A DNA stretch of 64,000 nucleotides from Undaria pinnatifida (Eukaryota > Sar > Phaeophyceae > Laminariales > Alariaceae). The stretch is from NCBI GenBank assembly GCA_012845835.1, contig JABAKD010000015.1, positions 6,344,474-6,408,473 on the forward strand, written 5' to 3'. The notes beneath the pieces are model-generated. The model saw nothing but the letters and a program-made list of their open reading frames with translations, was not told the DNA's origin and did not search any database. Positions 23,098 to 33,750 of the stretch are shown piece after piece (position 1 is the stretch's first letter; each line of letters begins with the position of its first letter). Made by a program: the position numbers and the translations under genes.

Positions 23098-23312
23098 TTT
23101 CACGGGTCACGGGTTCATGGCCCGCGCTGCGGGTCAGGTTTGAAGGTATTTCAAAAACCCGCGGATCGAGTCGGGTCGGGCCAGGTGTTGGGAGTCTCAC
23201 GGGTCGAGTAGGGTCCGGTCAGGAGGTTTTCAGATATTACGCGTCGGGCCGGGTCACCCTGACACGATTCGACCCGCGAGAAGGGACCCGACCCGTGAAA
23301 AGCTATGGTTTT
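23098..23312 (+). repeat. GGGTCGGGTC-rich repeat, copy 1
   Basis: Repeated GGGTC/GACCC words with a fixed order (AAAACCCGCGGATCGAGTCG, GGTCAGGAGGTTTTCAGATA) that reappears inverted at 54825-54950, so it is a dispersed element and not only a simple repeat. Confidence 0.65.
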
Positions 23313-23389
23313 TAATAACCATATTTGATCCTGATTACTATGTTACCCCGTCAATAACACGCTACGAGGTATGTATTAGCCTATGCTCA

Positions 23390-23900
23390 CGGCCTATCAA
23401 AATTGGTGCCACAATGCGTACGGTTTGAAGCCTTGCTCTGACTAGGGGCTTCGGTATAGGGCCCGCACGCTATGTTTCCAAACGCAACAAGAACGTGATC
23501 GCGCTCAATGTGAATGGTTTTGACGATGGTCCCGTTCACATCCTTGGCAATTAACGCGAAGCTTCGGTTCAAATATCACCGTTTTCATTAAGAGCATGTC
23601 CAAAACATATCCCACCCCGATTCCTACTCTGTGGGCGTATCTCCACAGACAAACTGCTCTGCACAACGTGCCTTCGACCACACTGTTGAAGTTGTTGTGT
23701 CTGGTCGCCATATGCCTGAGTTGTTTCGATACGCTTTTCCCCGAACCAAGTTTTTCCTCAAGCCGATCGCGCCCCAGCATCTTATTGCCAGGACTGCTTG
23801 AACCAGCGCCAAACCCATACCTTCGCCTTAATCCCCGCGCCATACAACTTCAGCATTTGCATCACCTGCTCCGCTTCGCTTCTTTTCCCCTTACCGTAAA
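23390..23900 (-). pseudogene. Degenerate coding trace, frameshifted
   Basis: Two overlapping minus-strand frames read as one protein broken by a shift near 23530: first ...KQLRHMATRHNNFNSVVEG, CLWRYAHRVGIGVGYVLDM, MKTVIFEPKLR, then FALIAKDVNGTIVKTIHIER and DHVLVAFGN. Protein-like but not assigned to a family. Its upstream edge meets the MITE at 23914. Probably a mobile-element or dead-gene relic. Confidence 0.4.
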
Positions 23901-23913
23901 TTTAACCTCGAAG

Positions 23914-24166
23914 GACGCGTGCTACGATAGAGGTATACCTTTTTTTGGCGAAAATGGTTTCTAAATGACGGGGCGCCTTAGCCCAAAATCGTCGGAAATA
24001 GGACATTTTTTTTTGCATGATTTTCGTTGTGTACCTAGGCCATGGGGTTTTTCATCCGGTAGCAGTTTTTTTTTCCTCCAATTCAGTTTTTTGGGGAGGT
24101 CTTAAGCTGTCAAATTGAGAAGTAGAATTTGAAAAAAAGTGGTGCACCTCTATTGTAGCACGCGTC
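23914..24166 (+). mobile_element. MITE family 1 (CGTGCTACGATAGAGGT), copy A
   Basis: About 253 bp. Left end GACGCGTGCTACGATAGAGG; right end is its inverse, CCTCTATTGTAGCACGCG. Flanks TCGAAG and TCGAAA are a 5-of-6 target duplication. No coding capacity. Internal words AAAATCGTCGGAAATAGGAC and TTTTTCATCCGGTAGCAG recur in copies B and C. Confidence 0.85.
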
Positions 24167-24169
24167 GAA

Positions 24170-25020
24170 AAAAAGAAATATTGATTATTGTACTTCAATA
24201 GGTGCCTGGTTCTGTATTAGTTATCAACCGAAGTTAAGGAGCTCTTGTGCACTACCAGTGCTCGTAGAACAACGTAAAGCAACATACTGTCGCTGCAGAG
24301 TCACTTGACGCCGCGTCTCGGCATCTCGCACTCGCACCCAGATGTTGTCGTTCGAGTTTACGAAATGTCACTTATGTGGTACTAAGCTATCATAGCGCGT
24401 AACAATTGCTGTACCACAGTCAACACACGGTTCGCGGTCTTTATGAGGATGGACGACGATCTCTCCACGTGCCGAGGACTCAAAAATCGCCCGGCGCGTT
24501 TTATTGTCGAGAGCGCCTACACGTGCCAACATGTGTTTCGGTGAAGAGCTTACGTTTTCAAGATGACCTCATGCCGGTTTCAGCGCTAATTCTATGCAGC
24601 CAAGGGTTCATTGTGCCATGTGCTGTCCGTTTTCAACCAGGCGCTCTTCAATATTTTTCGCGGAGGAAAGCGAAGGGCGAGCCAGACCAAGGGAAATCGA
24701 AGGCGGCACGCACAGCACGATGCGAAAAGGCCAAGCCTTCGAGCGTTTTCGAAAAACGGTTTTTCCGTCTCCAGCTATCAAATTTTGTGCGAGGTGGCTG
24801 CGCTCCACTCCCCCCCTCCCCCTTGCCGCCGAAGGATAACGCGCATCATGCGATGAATACTTCCCGTACGACAAGATACCCCCCCCGTTATGAGTTGTCG
24901 TGCCAGGCGTACCTCACCACGTTCGTCTCGACTTTCTGTACACTGCTAGTGAAGCATGGGGAGGCATATGAAGATACTGCAGAACAGATGCCGGGCGCGA
25001 GTCGAGATCGGTGGACGATT
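24170..25020. other. No supported gene; 237-codon open frame
   Basis: A plus-strand ATG frame (24406-25119) is longer than expected by chance and contains YLTTFVSTFCTLLVKHGEAY, but it ends inside the satellite, has no recognised domain and shows no clear splice logic. I do not annotate it as a gene. Confidence 0.3.
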
Positions 25021-25021
25021 G

Positions 25022-25640
25022 TTTTTTTCGTGGAAGTAGACGGAAGCTTCGATGGAAGTTGTGGAAGCTTCCATCCAAGCTGCTTCCATGCAAGTAGTAG
25101 ATACTTCCAGCTTCCGTGAAAGTGCCCGTGGAAGCTGTGGAAAGTTCCACAGAAGCCACGGAAGCTTCCATGGTGTACGTCCATAGAATGTTGCGGAAGG
25201 TTCAATGTAAGTATAAACTCCGACGGGAGTACTGTCTTCCACTGTTTCAATGTACTCCCATACAAGCTCCCATTGAAACCTCGATTGCTTCCATGCGCTT
25301 CCATGGAAGCATTCTCTACTTCCATGGAAGCTTCCACTACTCCCATGGAAGCTTCGTATGCGTTTCATGAAATTTCCCATGGCAGTAATGGATGCTTTCG
25401 TGGAATAACAGCAGCTTTCATGTCATGGAAGCTTCCGCTACTTTCATGGAATTTGTAAAAGCCCACACTATTTCCAAGGAATCTTCCACTATTTCCATGA
25501 AAGCTTGCACTTCTTTGTCCATGAAAGCTTGCACTACTTCCATGGAAGCTTCCACTACTTCCATGGAACCTTCCACTACTTTCATAAATGCTTCCACTAC
25601 TTCCTTGGAAGTAGCTTCTATGGTTCCGTGGAAGCACACG
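25022..25640. repeat. 21-bp CTTCCATGGAAG satellite, block 1
   Basis: A degenerate tandem array of about 21 bp built on the palindrome CTTCCATGGAAG followed by CTTCCACTA. Because 21 is divisible by 3, several frames on both strands stay open as heptapeptide-like repeats (SMEASTT, FHGSFHY, MEVVEAS). These are products of the period and not evidence of a protein. Confidence 0.9.
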
Positions 25641-25999
25641 GAAGAACTGAAGAGCTTGTGTTAACAACGTTTTAGCGGAGATCTTTCAGCGGTCGGGCTG
25701 CTCATTTGTCACGAACGTTTGAGCTAGGAAGAACTTCTGACGGTGGGATTCTGACGATGGGATGAAAGCACGGGCATAGAACCCACCCCGAACCAAAATG
25801 GGCAAGAAACGGCCAACACTGCGGCAGCGCTTTCGATTTGTTTTTACGATTGCTCCGAATTGTGGACCTCGTTTTTTAGCTGGGGACCACGATTTTACTC
25901 ATCGTACCAAGAGTGAGTACCCATTCCTGTTTTTTCCTGCACTGAAAACTCAGTCCCAATTCGTCGCTAGGATTACCGGTATTGAAAGCTCGCATTACT
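25641..25999. other. Unique island inside the satellite
   Basis: About 360 bp of non-repetitive sequence separates the two satellite blocks. A short frame from 25798 (MGKKRPTLRQRFRFVF...) has no known domain. Confidence 0.4.
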
Positions 26000-26870
26000 T
26001 GCGTGCGAATTGGAAGTTCCCAATACTTCCATGGAAGCTTCCATCACTTCCATGGAGGCTTCTACTATTTCCGTGGAAACGATGAAAAATTTCCACTATT
26101 TCCACGCAAGCTTCCACTGCCTCCGTGTAAGCTTCCGTTAGTTCCGTGGAAGCTTCCGTTGAAACGATGGGAGCTCCAAGGGAAGAATTAACTACTTCCT
26201 TGGAATTTTCTACTACTTCCACTGAAGATTCCATTACTTCCATAGAAGCTTCCATGGAAGCGATGGAAGTACGCGATCGTTTTCGCTAATTCCATGGAAG
26301 CTTCCGCGGAAGCTCCCACTGCTTTCACACTACTTTCACAGAAGTTTCTACAAATCCCAATGCTTTCATGTAGGTGGTGGCATTGGTGGACGCGATGGAA
26401 GTGCGTGGAAGCAGTGGAAGCTCCTCCCATCACTTCCATGGAAGCTTCCACTACTTTCCCGGAGGTCACAAGGGGAAATTATTCGATGAATGCTTTCATT
26501 ACTTCCATGGAAGCTTTCACTGCTTCCATAAAAGCTTCCACGGAAGTACAGTGCTATATTTCCATGGAAGTCGATGGAAGCTTCCGTGGAAGTAGCTTCC
26601 ATGGAAGAGAGTGGAAGATTCCATGGAAATAGGGGAAACTTCCACACATGTTTCCGGACGAAATTTGAAGCTTCCATGGAGATAGTGGAGACTTTCGTGG
26701 ATGCTTCCGCAGTGGAAACTTCCCCAACATCAATGTACTTCCATGGAAACTCCCACCACTTGTATGGAAGCTTCTGTGGAAGTTGTGGCAGCGTATTGAA
26801 GCTTCCATGGAAGTTGTGGAAGCTCCCATGGAAGCTGCGAAAGATTCCATGGAATGAACTTCCACGAGAG
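26000..26870. repeat. 21-bp CTTCCATGGAAG satellite, block 2
   Basis: Same unit as block 1, more diverged, with variants TTCCGTGGAAG and TTCCACGGAAG. It ends abruptly at about 26870. Confidence 0.9.
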
Positions 26871-27058
26871 AAACAATAATGTAGGAGACCGAGCAAGGGA
26901 GGCGACCCCGAGCGTTTCTCAGCACCGCCAGACCCTCTACAAACCACGTGGTGGTCCCCCCCCCCTCCTTTCGCATCACCCTCTAACTCACCTCCTCTTT
27001 CTTCACACCATGCATAGTCCTCGTCTGCTGGGGAGGCACAAGTGCCCTACGAACGAGC

Positions 27059-27259
27059 ATGGCTCTCCTCGCGCGCCCGAGGGTGTGTTCCGTTGCCCCT
27101 CCTACACAGTGTGCCTCGCATCACGCTCCTCGTTCGCCCTCGCCCTACCCGTCCTCGTCCTCGTCCTCGTCCCCATCCGCTCTGCCTGGATCTTTTGACT
27201 ACTGCAGCCACGTTTTTGGGAGCACGCTGCTTGAAGTTTCGACGGAATATGGGTGGTAG
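27059..27259 (+). CDS. Possible first exon of the methyltransferase gene
   Basis: An ATG frame with a Ser/Pro/Arg-rich, acid-poor start (MALLARPRVCSVAPPTQCAS, then a poly-Ser stretch), which is what a plastid transit peptide looks like, 400 bp upstream of the first secure methyltransferase exon. That exon needs one nucleotide from its predecessor, and I found no convincing GT donor in the required phase here, so the link is weak. Confidence 0.2.
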   Translation: MALLARPRVCSVAPPTQCASHHAPRSPSPYPSSSSSSSPSALPGSFDYCSHVFGSTLLEVSTEYGW

Positions 27260-27660
27260 TTAAGGCGATAAAACTCTGGCTCCGCTCATTTTGGTGTCAC
27301 TCCCCGCGGCCGCCACCTGGTTCCGCTCCGCAGGGCTTGATTCTCGTGTACACTATTTCCTCGGTGTTTGCTGTCGCATGCTACCATATATTCGACCCCC
27401 CCCCTCCCCCCCACCCTCCTCTCGTGCGCTGCCTTTCTGCGCTCTCTCCGATACTTGGACACAACCCTTAACTTGTTTATGTGGTCTACACGAACGTTAA
27501 CGCGAACTTTAACCGCCAACGCCCACGCCGGGCTGTACCAGTCCTGTCGCGACTACTGTTGCTAACGTTGGTGTTGTTAATACTGGTGCTGCTGCTACTG
27601 CTGGTGCTGCTGGTGCTGCCGATGCTACCGCTGCTATTACTCCGCCTGCTGCTGTTTCAG

Positions 27661-27790
27661 GGCGGCTGGTGCTGAACGATGGCGAGCGCAGGAAGCTGAA
27701 TGACGGCGCTGACGCGTTTTTCTACAACTACCCCCGCATTTGCTACCACGTGGACCAGGGCTTCCTCACCCACCTCACGGAATTATACAG
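27661..27790 (+). CDS. SAM-dependent methyltransferase, exon 1 of 7 seen
   Basis: First recognisable exon of a type-11-like methyltransferase; the seven exons join without a frame break into 221 codons ending in TAA. The acceptor is CTGCTGTTTCAG after a CTG-rich pyrimidine-biased run; the exon begins in phase 1 (an upstream exon must supply one base) and ends TACAG|gtggga in phase 2. It encodes the N-terminal signature RRKLNDGADAFFYNYP, then HVDQGFLTHLTELY, the [D]xxFYxxPRxxxHVDxxF block of an algal/plant/cyanobacterial family that transfers a methyl group from S-adenosylmethionine to an unknown acceptor. The true N-terminus, probably a targeting peptide, is not identified. The coding part is about 0.67 kb spread over 7.45 kb. 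Confidence 0.9.
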
Positions 27791-28639
27791 GTGGGATTGG
27801 GGGGGACTACCGTCATGCTTTGACAAGTGGGCGCGTCAATGGCAGCCGTCGAAGCATGTCGTTTGGTTGTTTCTCGCAGCAGACGCTCTGAGCGTTGTTC
27901 GATGCTGTGCTGTGCTCTTATATGCTGTGCTCTGACGTGCTGTGCTTAGGTGTGCTACTCTGTTTTGCGCTGTGTCATGCTGTTTTGTGTTAGCTGTGCG
28001 GTTATAGCTGTGCTGTGTTAGCTCGGTCGTACTTGCACGTGCTCCTCTTTGTTGTGCGGTATTGCGCTGTGCCATGCTGTGCTGCATTAGCCGCGGTGTG
28101 CTGAGCCGTAGTCGCACGTGGTCCGCTACGTGGTAGCTCTCCGTCGCTGTACGCCTCGCTCGCGACTGAAACCTACCAGCCGCGGTTGCCACCCTCGTGC
28201 AAATACGATCGAGTGAGAGTTTTGATCGCACGTTTGCTCTGGTAACCCGACAACAGCCTGTACAGGTGATTTGTCATAATTGCGAGGACCTCGTAATACG
28301 CTGTCAGCAGTGGTGGCGGTGATAGTGATATGGTGGCTCGAACGAGGGGGGGGGGGGGGGGGGTATCGAACTCGCCGCGACAGGGAGAGTTAACGCTAAA
28401 AGATGGGAGCGAGTGCATCAGGACGGATCAGCTGACTGTTGCCGCCTGGATGCTTAAAGGGGCCCTACGATAGCCACCGAAGGAGGGGGGAAACCTCTCG
28501 GACAGTAGGAAGCCACACCCACCGCTCGCGACTACGGTCTCCTTTCCGGCCCACTCATATATTGGTTACCCCCCCCGCCCCCGACCGCCCCGTTCTGAAA
28601 CCGACCTAACCCGGTCCCATTTCGTTTTTTTTGCTTCAG
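27791..28639 (+). other. Methyltransferase intron 1
   Basis: 849 bp. 27890-28130 is a degenerate TGCTGTGCTG repeat; 28346-28362 is a run of about 17 G. Otherwise unremarkable. Confidence 0.75.
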
Positions 28640-28709
28640 GGAGCGAATTCCTGCTGGAGGGGCCGTCCTGGACATGATGTCCTCGTGGGTCAGTCACCTT
28701 CCGCCAGAT
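28640..28709 (+). CDS. SAM-dependent methyltransferase, exon 2
   Basis: Acceptor TTTGCTTCAG; donor CCAGAT|gtgggt. It encodes R-ERIPAGGAVLDMMSSWVSHL-PPD, the family's version of motif I (VLDLMSSWVSHLP in relatives), where the glycine-rich SAM-binding loop would be. Starts by completing the codon split at exon 1 (AG|G) and ends in phase 0. Confidence 0.92.
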
Positions 28710-30140
28710 GTGGGTGGTTTCTGTATATCTGAACGCGCAGGCTCTAGTCTTTCCGCCTCTGGGTCAACTCCCATCATGTTTGTCTGGTTTTCCAGCTTGT
28801 GCATTTTCCGGTTTTCGTATTCAGTACATTTAACACTGCGAGGCTAAATCTCCTTGCTGTATTTTGCGATGTACGTATGTTCGCAGTTCATTACCACAGA
28901 GCTTGTATCTCTAGGATGAAGCACCGCCAAGGACACGGAATGTGGTGGATGTTTGACATCACAACCCAGAGGAGGAGCTAGCAGGGCTTTGCCGCGGTGT
29001 GGTTCTGTTCAGTTTCCCGTCGCGCACCGTGTCCTTTCCCGGCGGCAGCAGCAGTAGTAAGGCAGTAGTGCAGTGACTGCGGCAACCGTTGTGGTAGAGG
29101 TAGCATACGCGGCAAAATTATTGTGATACTTATACCTGTGGCGGTCGATGTGGCAGTAGTGGTGGCGGGAGCTGTGCGGCAGTAGGGGCAAGGGTTGCTC
29201 CTGGGGTAGTGGCAGCGGCAGCATGGTAGTAGGAAGGGTTTCGGTTGTGTTCGTGATAGCGGCTGCACCGGTAAGGTGGGCAGCTTGTCTTAGTGAAGCG
29301 TTGCATCCCGCGTATGTTTTCCGGAAGTCATGGACGGTTGTCGTTTTTATATTGGCACACACAATGGGTGGAGTTCCTTGAGTGTGTTGAGTCACGGACG
29401 CTTTCGGTTTGGATAGGTGCACACAAGGCTTGGGGTTGCTTGAATGTGCTCGTCGGCCGGGCGTTTGAGCAGGCCGGTAGTTTGTCCGCATGAGCTGCTC
29501 CCGTCGTTCGTGAGTGCAATGCAGTGCGTAAAGGCGTCCTACCGAAAAAGCCAGTTGGTAGCGCACTTTTAGTCATAACATCAGTACGATTATTATAGCA
29601 TGCGCTGCAGCGGTACATTGCAGCAGCAGTCGTCGTGGCAGCAGCTGGGGTAGTTAGATTATTGCAGTGGTGCTGTGTTGCTCCTGGTGCAATATACCAT
29701 TACCTCCCCCTCCCTCACCCGCACATGTTGGTTATCTATTACCATGCAGACCACCCAGCTACCAACAAAGGATGTGCCGTGCGCTCAAATCTCGCCGGCT
29801 TCTCATTTGTTATTTTCGAGCGTGCGTGCTGGAGAATACTGTGACTGGTTATGAATGTGCGTGCTTAGATCTTCGTCCGTGTCGAGGGACAGACCTCGGG
29901 AGACCAATGCTAAGAAGCCGGCGAGATTGGACGTACTCGAAACTATATAGTTCGTTGGTTGTGTTGCGGTATCCACTAGACACTCAGTTGCTGTGGCTGC
30001 GTGGTCAAGCGGATAATGCTATTAAACGAAAACGCCTGCCTTTTCACATCAAGCTTTGCACACCCTCCCTCCCCTCCACCCCACCCCCTCTTCGGTTTTG
30101 TCCTAACCCCGCGCATCGTGTGTTGACAATAAATGCACAG
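28710..30140 (+). other. Methyltransferase intron 2
   Basis: 1431 bp. Contains the fourth copy of the GTCTGGTGTGCTGG repeat (28781-28965) and a GCAGTAGTGGCAGC-rich stretch at 29040-29250. The 29993-30020 stretch resembles a tRNA A-box region but lacks a B-box. Confidence 0.75.
28781..28965 (+). repeat. GTCTGGTGTGCTGG dispersed repeat, copy e (intronic)
   Basis: GAGGCTAAATCTCCTTGCTG, TTACCACAGAGCTTG and GGACACGGAATGTGGTGGAT in the family order; lies wholly inside intron 2. Confidence 0.7.
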
Positions 30141-30218
30141 GTAGCATACGAGAGGGTCGACGGGCATGGCATGAACATGGAGGAGTTGGGCCGCAATCCT
30201 CGCTTGGACACCAAAAGG
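30141..30218 (+). CDS. SAM-dependent methyltransferase, exon 3
   Basis: Acceptor AAATGCACAG; donor AAAAGG|gtgagg; 26 codons, phase 0 at both ends. It encodes VAYERVDGHGMNMEELGRNP then RLDTKR; GHGMNxxELxxNPRLD is a signature of this methyltransferase family. Confidence 0.92.
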
Positions 30219-31065
30219 GTGAGGGCACGCTAGGGCACACACGCAAGCGCGGATGATTTCCGTTCTCGTGCTGTGATCTCTTGTTTGGGATCGATGTGGA
30301 TGATGTCGGTTCAGGTTTGTGCCGTGTCGACGCACGGGAGGGAGTGCTGGTGCTGTCTTGTGTGCCCGTGGGGCACCTTGTGAATGCCTTGTGGACGCGC
30401 TGTGGGTTATAGGCAAGTTGCAGTGGAGGTCCCTCTATAGTGCTAGTTGAGGAGTGCTGGATTCTCGCTATAGTGCCTGTGAAATCGCTTGGTATAGGTG
30501 GGAACAACCAGTAGTAGTAGTAGTGCCCCGGTTGCCATAATAGTGCCGGTATTGCCGACTGGAACATACTGGCACTATGGAGGGACCACTGCTGTATCGG
30601 TTTATTGTCGGCACATTATATGCATGTTGTCGATACCCCACGGGTACCTTGTCGGCGGATTGTCGGTGAACTGTCGGCATAGTGTTGTGGACGCCTAGTG
30701 GGCATGTTGTGGACACCTTGTGGGTACGTTGGGATCCCGTTCGCGGGCACCTTGTGCTGTTTGGCGCGCCGACTCCGCTCTCCCCGCCAACCTGAATGGC
30801 ACGGTGGTCTGGCGCTCGGCCGTGCCTCAAAACCCGAATGTACTCGATCGCTTGTTCTTGTCCTGAGAGAAAATTAGCCAATATGTGGGGTTGCTGGAGC
30901 ACCCCCCGCCCCCCGCCGCAGCGTGCCCAAACTTGTCATCGCCCTGCGTGAGAGGCCTCGCGATCGACGGACTTGCTCTGATCTCTGCCTCTTTTTTGCT
31001 TTTTCTTCCGCCACCCTCCTTGATTCGCGTTTTGTCTCGCTTTTCGACGCGTGTACTGCAATTAG
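30219..31065 (+). other. Methyltransferase intron 3
   Basis: 847 bp holding the 30422 MITE and, on both sides of it, repeated GTGGACRCCTTGTGGG words (30360-30400, 30690-30760). Confidence 0.75.
30422..30590 (+). mobile_element. MITE family 2 (CCTCTATAGTGCC), copy 1
   Basis: 169 bp with terminal inverted repeats: AGTGGAGGTCCCTCTATAGTGC on the left, and GCACTATGGAGGGACCACT on the right. The interior shares GCCTGTGA...TCGCTTGG and GGGAACAACCAGTA with the copy at 48129. Confidence 0.8.
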
Positions 31066-31196
31066 GTTTGGGACCTGAACGCCGAGCCCCGGCTTCCCTT
31101 CGAAGACGCGACGTACGACGCCGTTGTGTGCGCCGTGTCGGTGCAGTATCTGCAGCAGCCGGAGGCCGTCTTCGCCGACGTGCAGAGAGTGCTCAA
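31066..31196 (+). CDS. SAM-dependent methyltransferase, exon 4
   Basis: Acceptor CTGCAATTAG; donor GTGCTCAA|gtaagg, leaving phase 2. It encodes VWDLNAEPRLPFEDATYDAV, then VCAVSVQYLQQPEAVFADVQ and RVLK. DLNxxPxLPFxDxxYDxVxxxxSVQYL is the strongest match to type-11-like methyltransferases in this gene; the acidic strand end and SVQYL region line the SAM/substrate pocket by family analogy. Confidence 0.95.
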
Positions 31197-32268
31197 GTAA
31201 GGGAGTTCCATTTTTGTGGCGAGAGCAGCACGGGTGTACAGACCTCCCCCCCCCCCGCTAGTCTTTCTGACGCTTGTTTCCTTGCCCGCTAGTTTCCTTG
31301 CAAGGGACACGATTATCGCGCAGACAATTCATTAGGTCGCGCGCGCTGGAATTTCTCCGGCGAGTTGTTGTACCTGGTACTTGTTTGCAGTCAATATCCC
31401 GAGGACCAACGCCCGTATGGGTAGAGTACACCGTAGCTGGACCAAGTCCGGCGGAAGACTGTTTTCTCGTGGCCCGAGGGTTTGTTAGTGAATGAACTTG
31501 CGCAAGTCCCACACTACCCGGAAGGATGTCTTTCCAGGTGGCTATTTCCACCGCCCGTGATCCCCAGGGATCAAGTCGGGTCAACATACTCATGCATCCG
31601 TATACAACGGCACCTTGCGCTGCCGGGGTAGTAACGGCGACCGCCGATAGGAACAATTCGCGCTGTCATTACCACGGGAACTGAAGGGTACCGCAGTTAG
31701 CGCTGGGTTGCGAATACGATCGAGTTAAATTGACACCTAACATGTATGGAAATACGTGGAAGAATGCTGAGCTTAAGCTGAATTTTTGCCCATCCGCCGG
31801 AGGATGGACAAAAAAGTTTTCTCCCCTGTTCAAACACGAGATTCACTTTACTCCTTGTCCCCATGCCCCTCGCATGGTCGCTAACGTTTGTCCCTCCACC
31901 CCCCCGCCCCCCCCCCCCGCCCGTATGCTCCAAAACAACCCTGTCGTGTGTGGTGTGCATTCGTTCACATCCTCGTCCCCCGATCTCCTTCGGAATTTTC
32001 TGGGGAAAATCCGCTGCTGGAACGGGCTCGTGGTCGCCTTCATTGAAACTGCATCGCTCCTGGCGGTGGTGGTGCTACTGCTCCTGCTGCTGCTCTGAAA
32101 CATTCTGGAAAAAACCCTGTCAATGAAACTGGCGTGTGATCGGCTTCGTCGCTATGGCTCCGACCATTGACGGCGCGGCACACGCTGAAACCCGGACCTT
32201 TGTGCGGTACTATTTCCTTTCGCGACGGTGACAACGGCCTTGTTTTTTTCAATCCGGGGCTGGCGAAG
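31197..32268 (+). other. Methyltransferase intron 4
   Basis: 1072 bp. Poly(C) runs at 31246-31256 and 31899-31919. No element recognised. Confidence 0.7.
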
Positions 32269-32320
32269 ACCTGGAGGGGTGGCGATATTTTCGTTCTCAA
32301 ACAGAATGTTTTCGGACAAG
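32269..32320 (+). CDS. SAM-dependent methyltransferase, exon 5 (52-nt microexon)
   Basis: Only 52 nt: A|CCT GGA GGG... to GAC AAG|gtgatt. It encodes PGGVAIFSFSNRMFSDK, which supplies exactly the PGGxxIxSFSNRxFxxK block needed between RVLK (exon 4) and AIKGW (exon 6). Read in isolation the wrong frame is also open, so it is easily missed. Phases with both neighbours match, and this is why I accept a weak acceptor (GGCGAAG). Confidence 0.9.
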
Positions 32321-32746
32321 GTGATTGCTGATATTGAGTACTGATGTGTTGAGTCGGAAAAAAATGCTGCCTAACCTTCGCCGTTTCGGGAAACCTAGTT
32401 CTAGCGTTGCAAGAGGGGGAGGCAGGGAGGGAGGGGGGGAGGGAGGGAGGGAGGGAGGGAGGGAGGGAGGGAGGGAGGGAGGGAGAGAGAGAGAGAGGGA
32501 GGGAGGGAGGGAGGGAGGGAGGGAGGAATGGAGGGAAGGAGGGAGGAATGGAGGGAAGGAGGGAGGGAGGGATACCAGTATGGCATAGTCGACCGCTCGA
32601 CCTGAAGGCTTTCTTCGTTTTTTCGTGTGTTGTTTTCGTGTTAGCACAGAGTATGGGTTGTGCTACTGTACGATTTTTCATCAGTTGTCCTTGGGCTAAT
32701 GTACTTTTTTTTTTGTCTCGCACGACGTGTCAATGGCGCCGACCAG
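32321..32746 (+). other. Methyltransferase intron 5
   Basis: 426 bp, of which 32412-32573 is a (GGGA)n microsatellite; the coding-strand purine run could form a G-quadruplex or triplex in the pre-mRNA or DNA. Confidence 0.8.
32412..32573 (+). repeat. (GGGA)n microsatellite
   Basis: About 160 bp of GGGA with a short GA interruption and four GGAATGGAGGGAA variants at the 3' side. Confidence 0.95.
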
Positions 32747-32859
32747 GCGATAAAAGGGTGGATCAACCGGACGGGGAAAGGAAGGACGCGCCTGGTGTCC
32801 GAATACTTCAACGCGGCCGGAGGGTTCGGCCCGCCGGAGACAGTCCAGCGCGCGGCCGA
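32747..32859 (+). CDS. SAM-dependent methyltransferase, exon 6
   Basis: Acceptor GCGCCGACCAG; donor GCCGA|gtgagt, phase 2. It encodes AIKGWINRTGKGRTRLVSEY then FNAAGGFGPPETVQRAA, the C-terminal AI..W......R..LV..YF...GGF region of the family. Confidence 0.93.
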
Positions 32860-33605
32860 GTGAGTCTTGGTTGACGGAAGCGGATGGACGGTGTCTTTTC
32901 TCCGCTATATGATTTCAGCACCATTTGAATTAGGGTCCTTGATTTTTTCATTACTGTGAATAATTAGTGTTTAGTTCTTGCGTGTGTATAATAACACGTT
33001 TTTTCAGCCGGCTTGCGAGCTTTTTTGTCCTGCTCTCTGTCCTTTTCTGTTTTGCTTGCCGGTCACCCACCCCATTCACTCACCTTCCACCAGTACCCCA
33101 CACTTCCTCCCACCCACCATCCAGTACCCCATGCATCCCCCCACCCACCATCCAGTACTCCACACAACTTCACCCACCCGTCCACCCATGTCCACACGCA
33201 AATCCATCCTCTCACCCTCTAGTTTGTGTACATCCATCCATCCTCTCATTTGCATTCATCCTTCAACATGCATCCACGCTCCGGTCTGCATCCATTCCAT
33301 CCTTCTATCCTCTCATCTGCCGCCATCCTCCAACCCATACATCCCCTCACCTGCACCCACCTTCTCAACTCCATCTGTACAGCTCCTCGCATGCGTGCTG
33401 CTGCGCGCATCCTATTGGCCCATCCTCTCATCTGCGGAGTCACCCCACGACAAGGGTTGCACCTTTGGGCTCAAGTAGTGTCCCTGAGCTATGTGATTGG
33501 TTACTGTATGATAACGTCACGAGTGTACTTTTGTTTTAGAGCTAGCGCTCAGAAAAAGTATTGGTCGCGGGTTGCACGGACGAACGTCGTGGAAGTCACG
33601 CATCG

Positions 33606-33665
33606 GGTGAAATGTTGAGCTCCCCGTGTTAGGAGCTCGGAAAAATCTTAGAATATGCTGCACCT
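33606..33665. mobile_element. Decayed MITE family 1 right end
   Basis: GTGAAATGTTGAGCTCC, TTAGGAGCTCGGAAAAA and TGCACCTCTAT align with the right end of copies A and C. A sister fragment is at 39279-39345. Confidence 0.4.
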
Positions 33666-33750
33666 CTATGTCGCGGGGTGGCTCGATAGGGGTAGCGCTG
33701 TATTTCCGACACATTTCTGGCTGACGCGGCGCCAAGGCTATACGTACAGT

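Noticed and set aside
24406-25119. 237-codon ATG frame as a gene
   Set aside because: Long, but without domain or splice signals, and its last third is satellite sequence.
25022-26870. Possible CRISPR array
   Set aside because: Units are contiguous and degenerate, with no unique spacers of regular length and no cas genes; it is a eukaryotic satellite.
24888-26980. SFHGSFHY / SMEASTT repeat proteins on both strands
   Set aside because: A consequence of a 21-bp satellite lacking stops; many overlapping frames, no constant start, no domain.
29993-30030. tRNA-like GTGGCTGCGTGGTCAAGCGG
   Set aside because: A-box resemblance only; no T-arm within tRNA distance, and the place is an intron.
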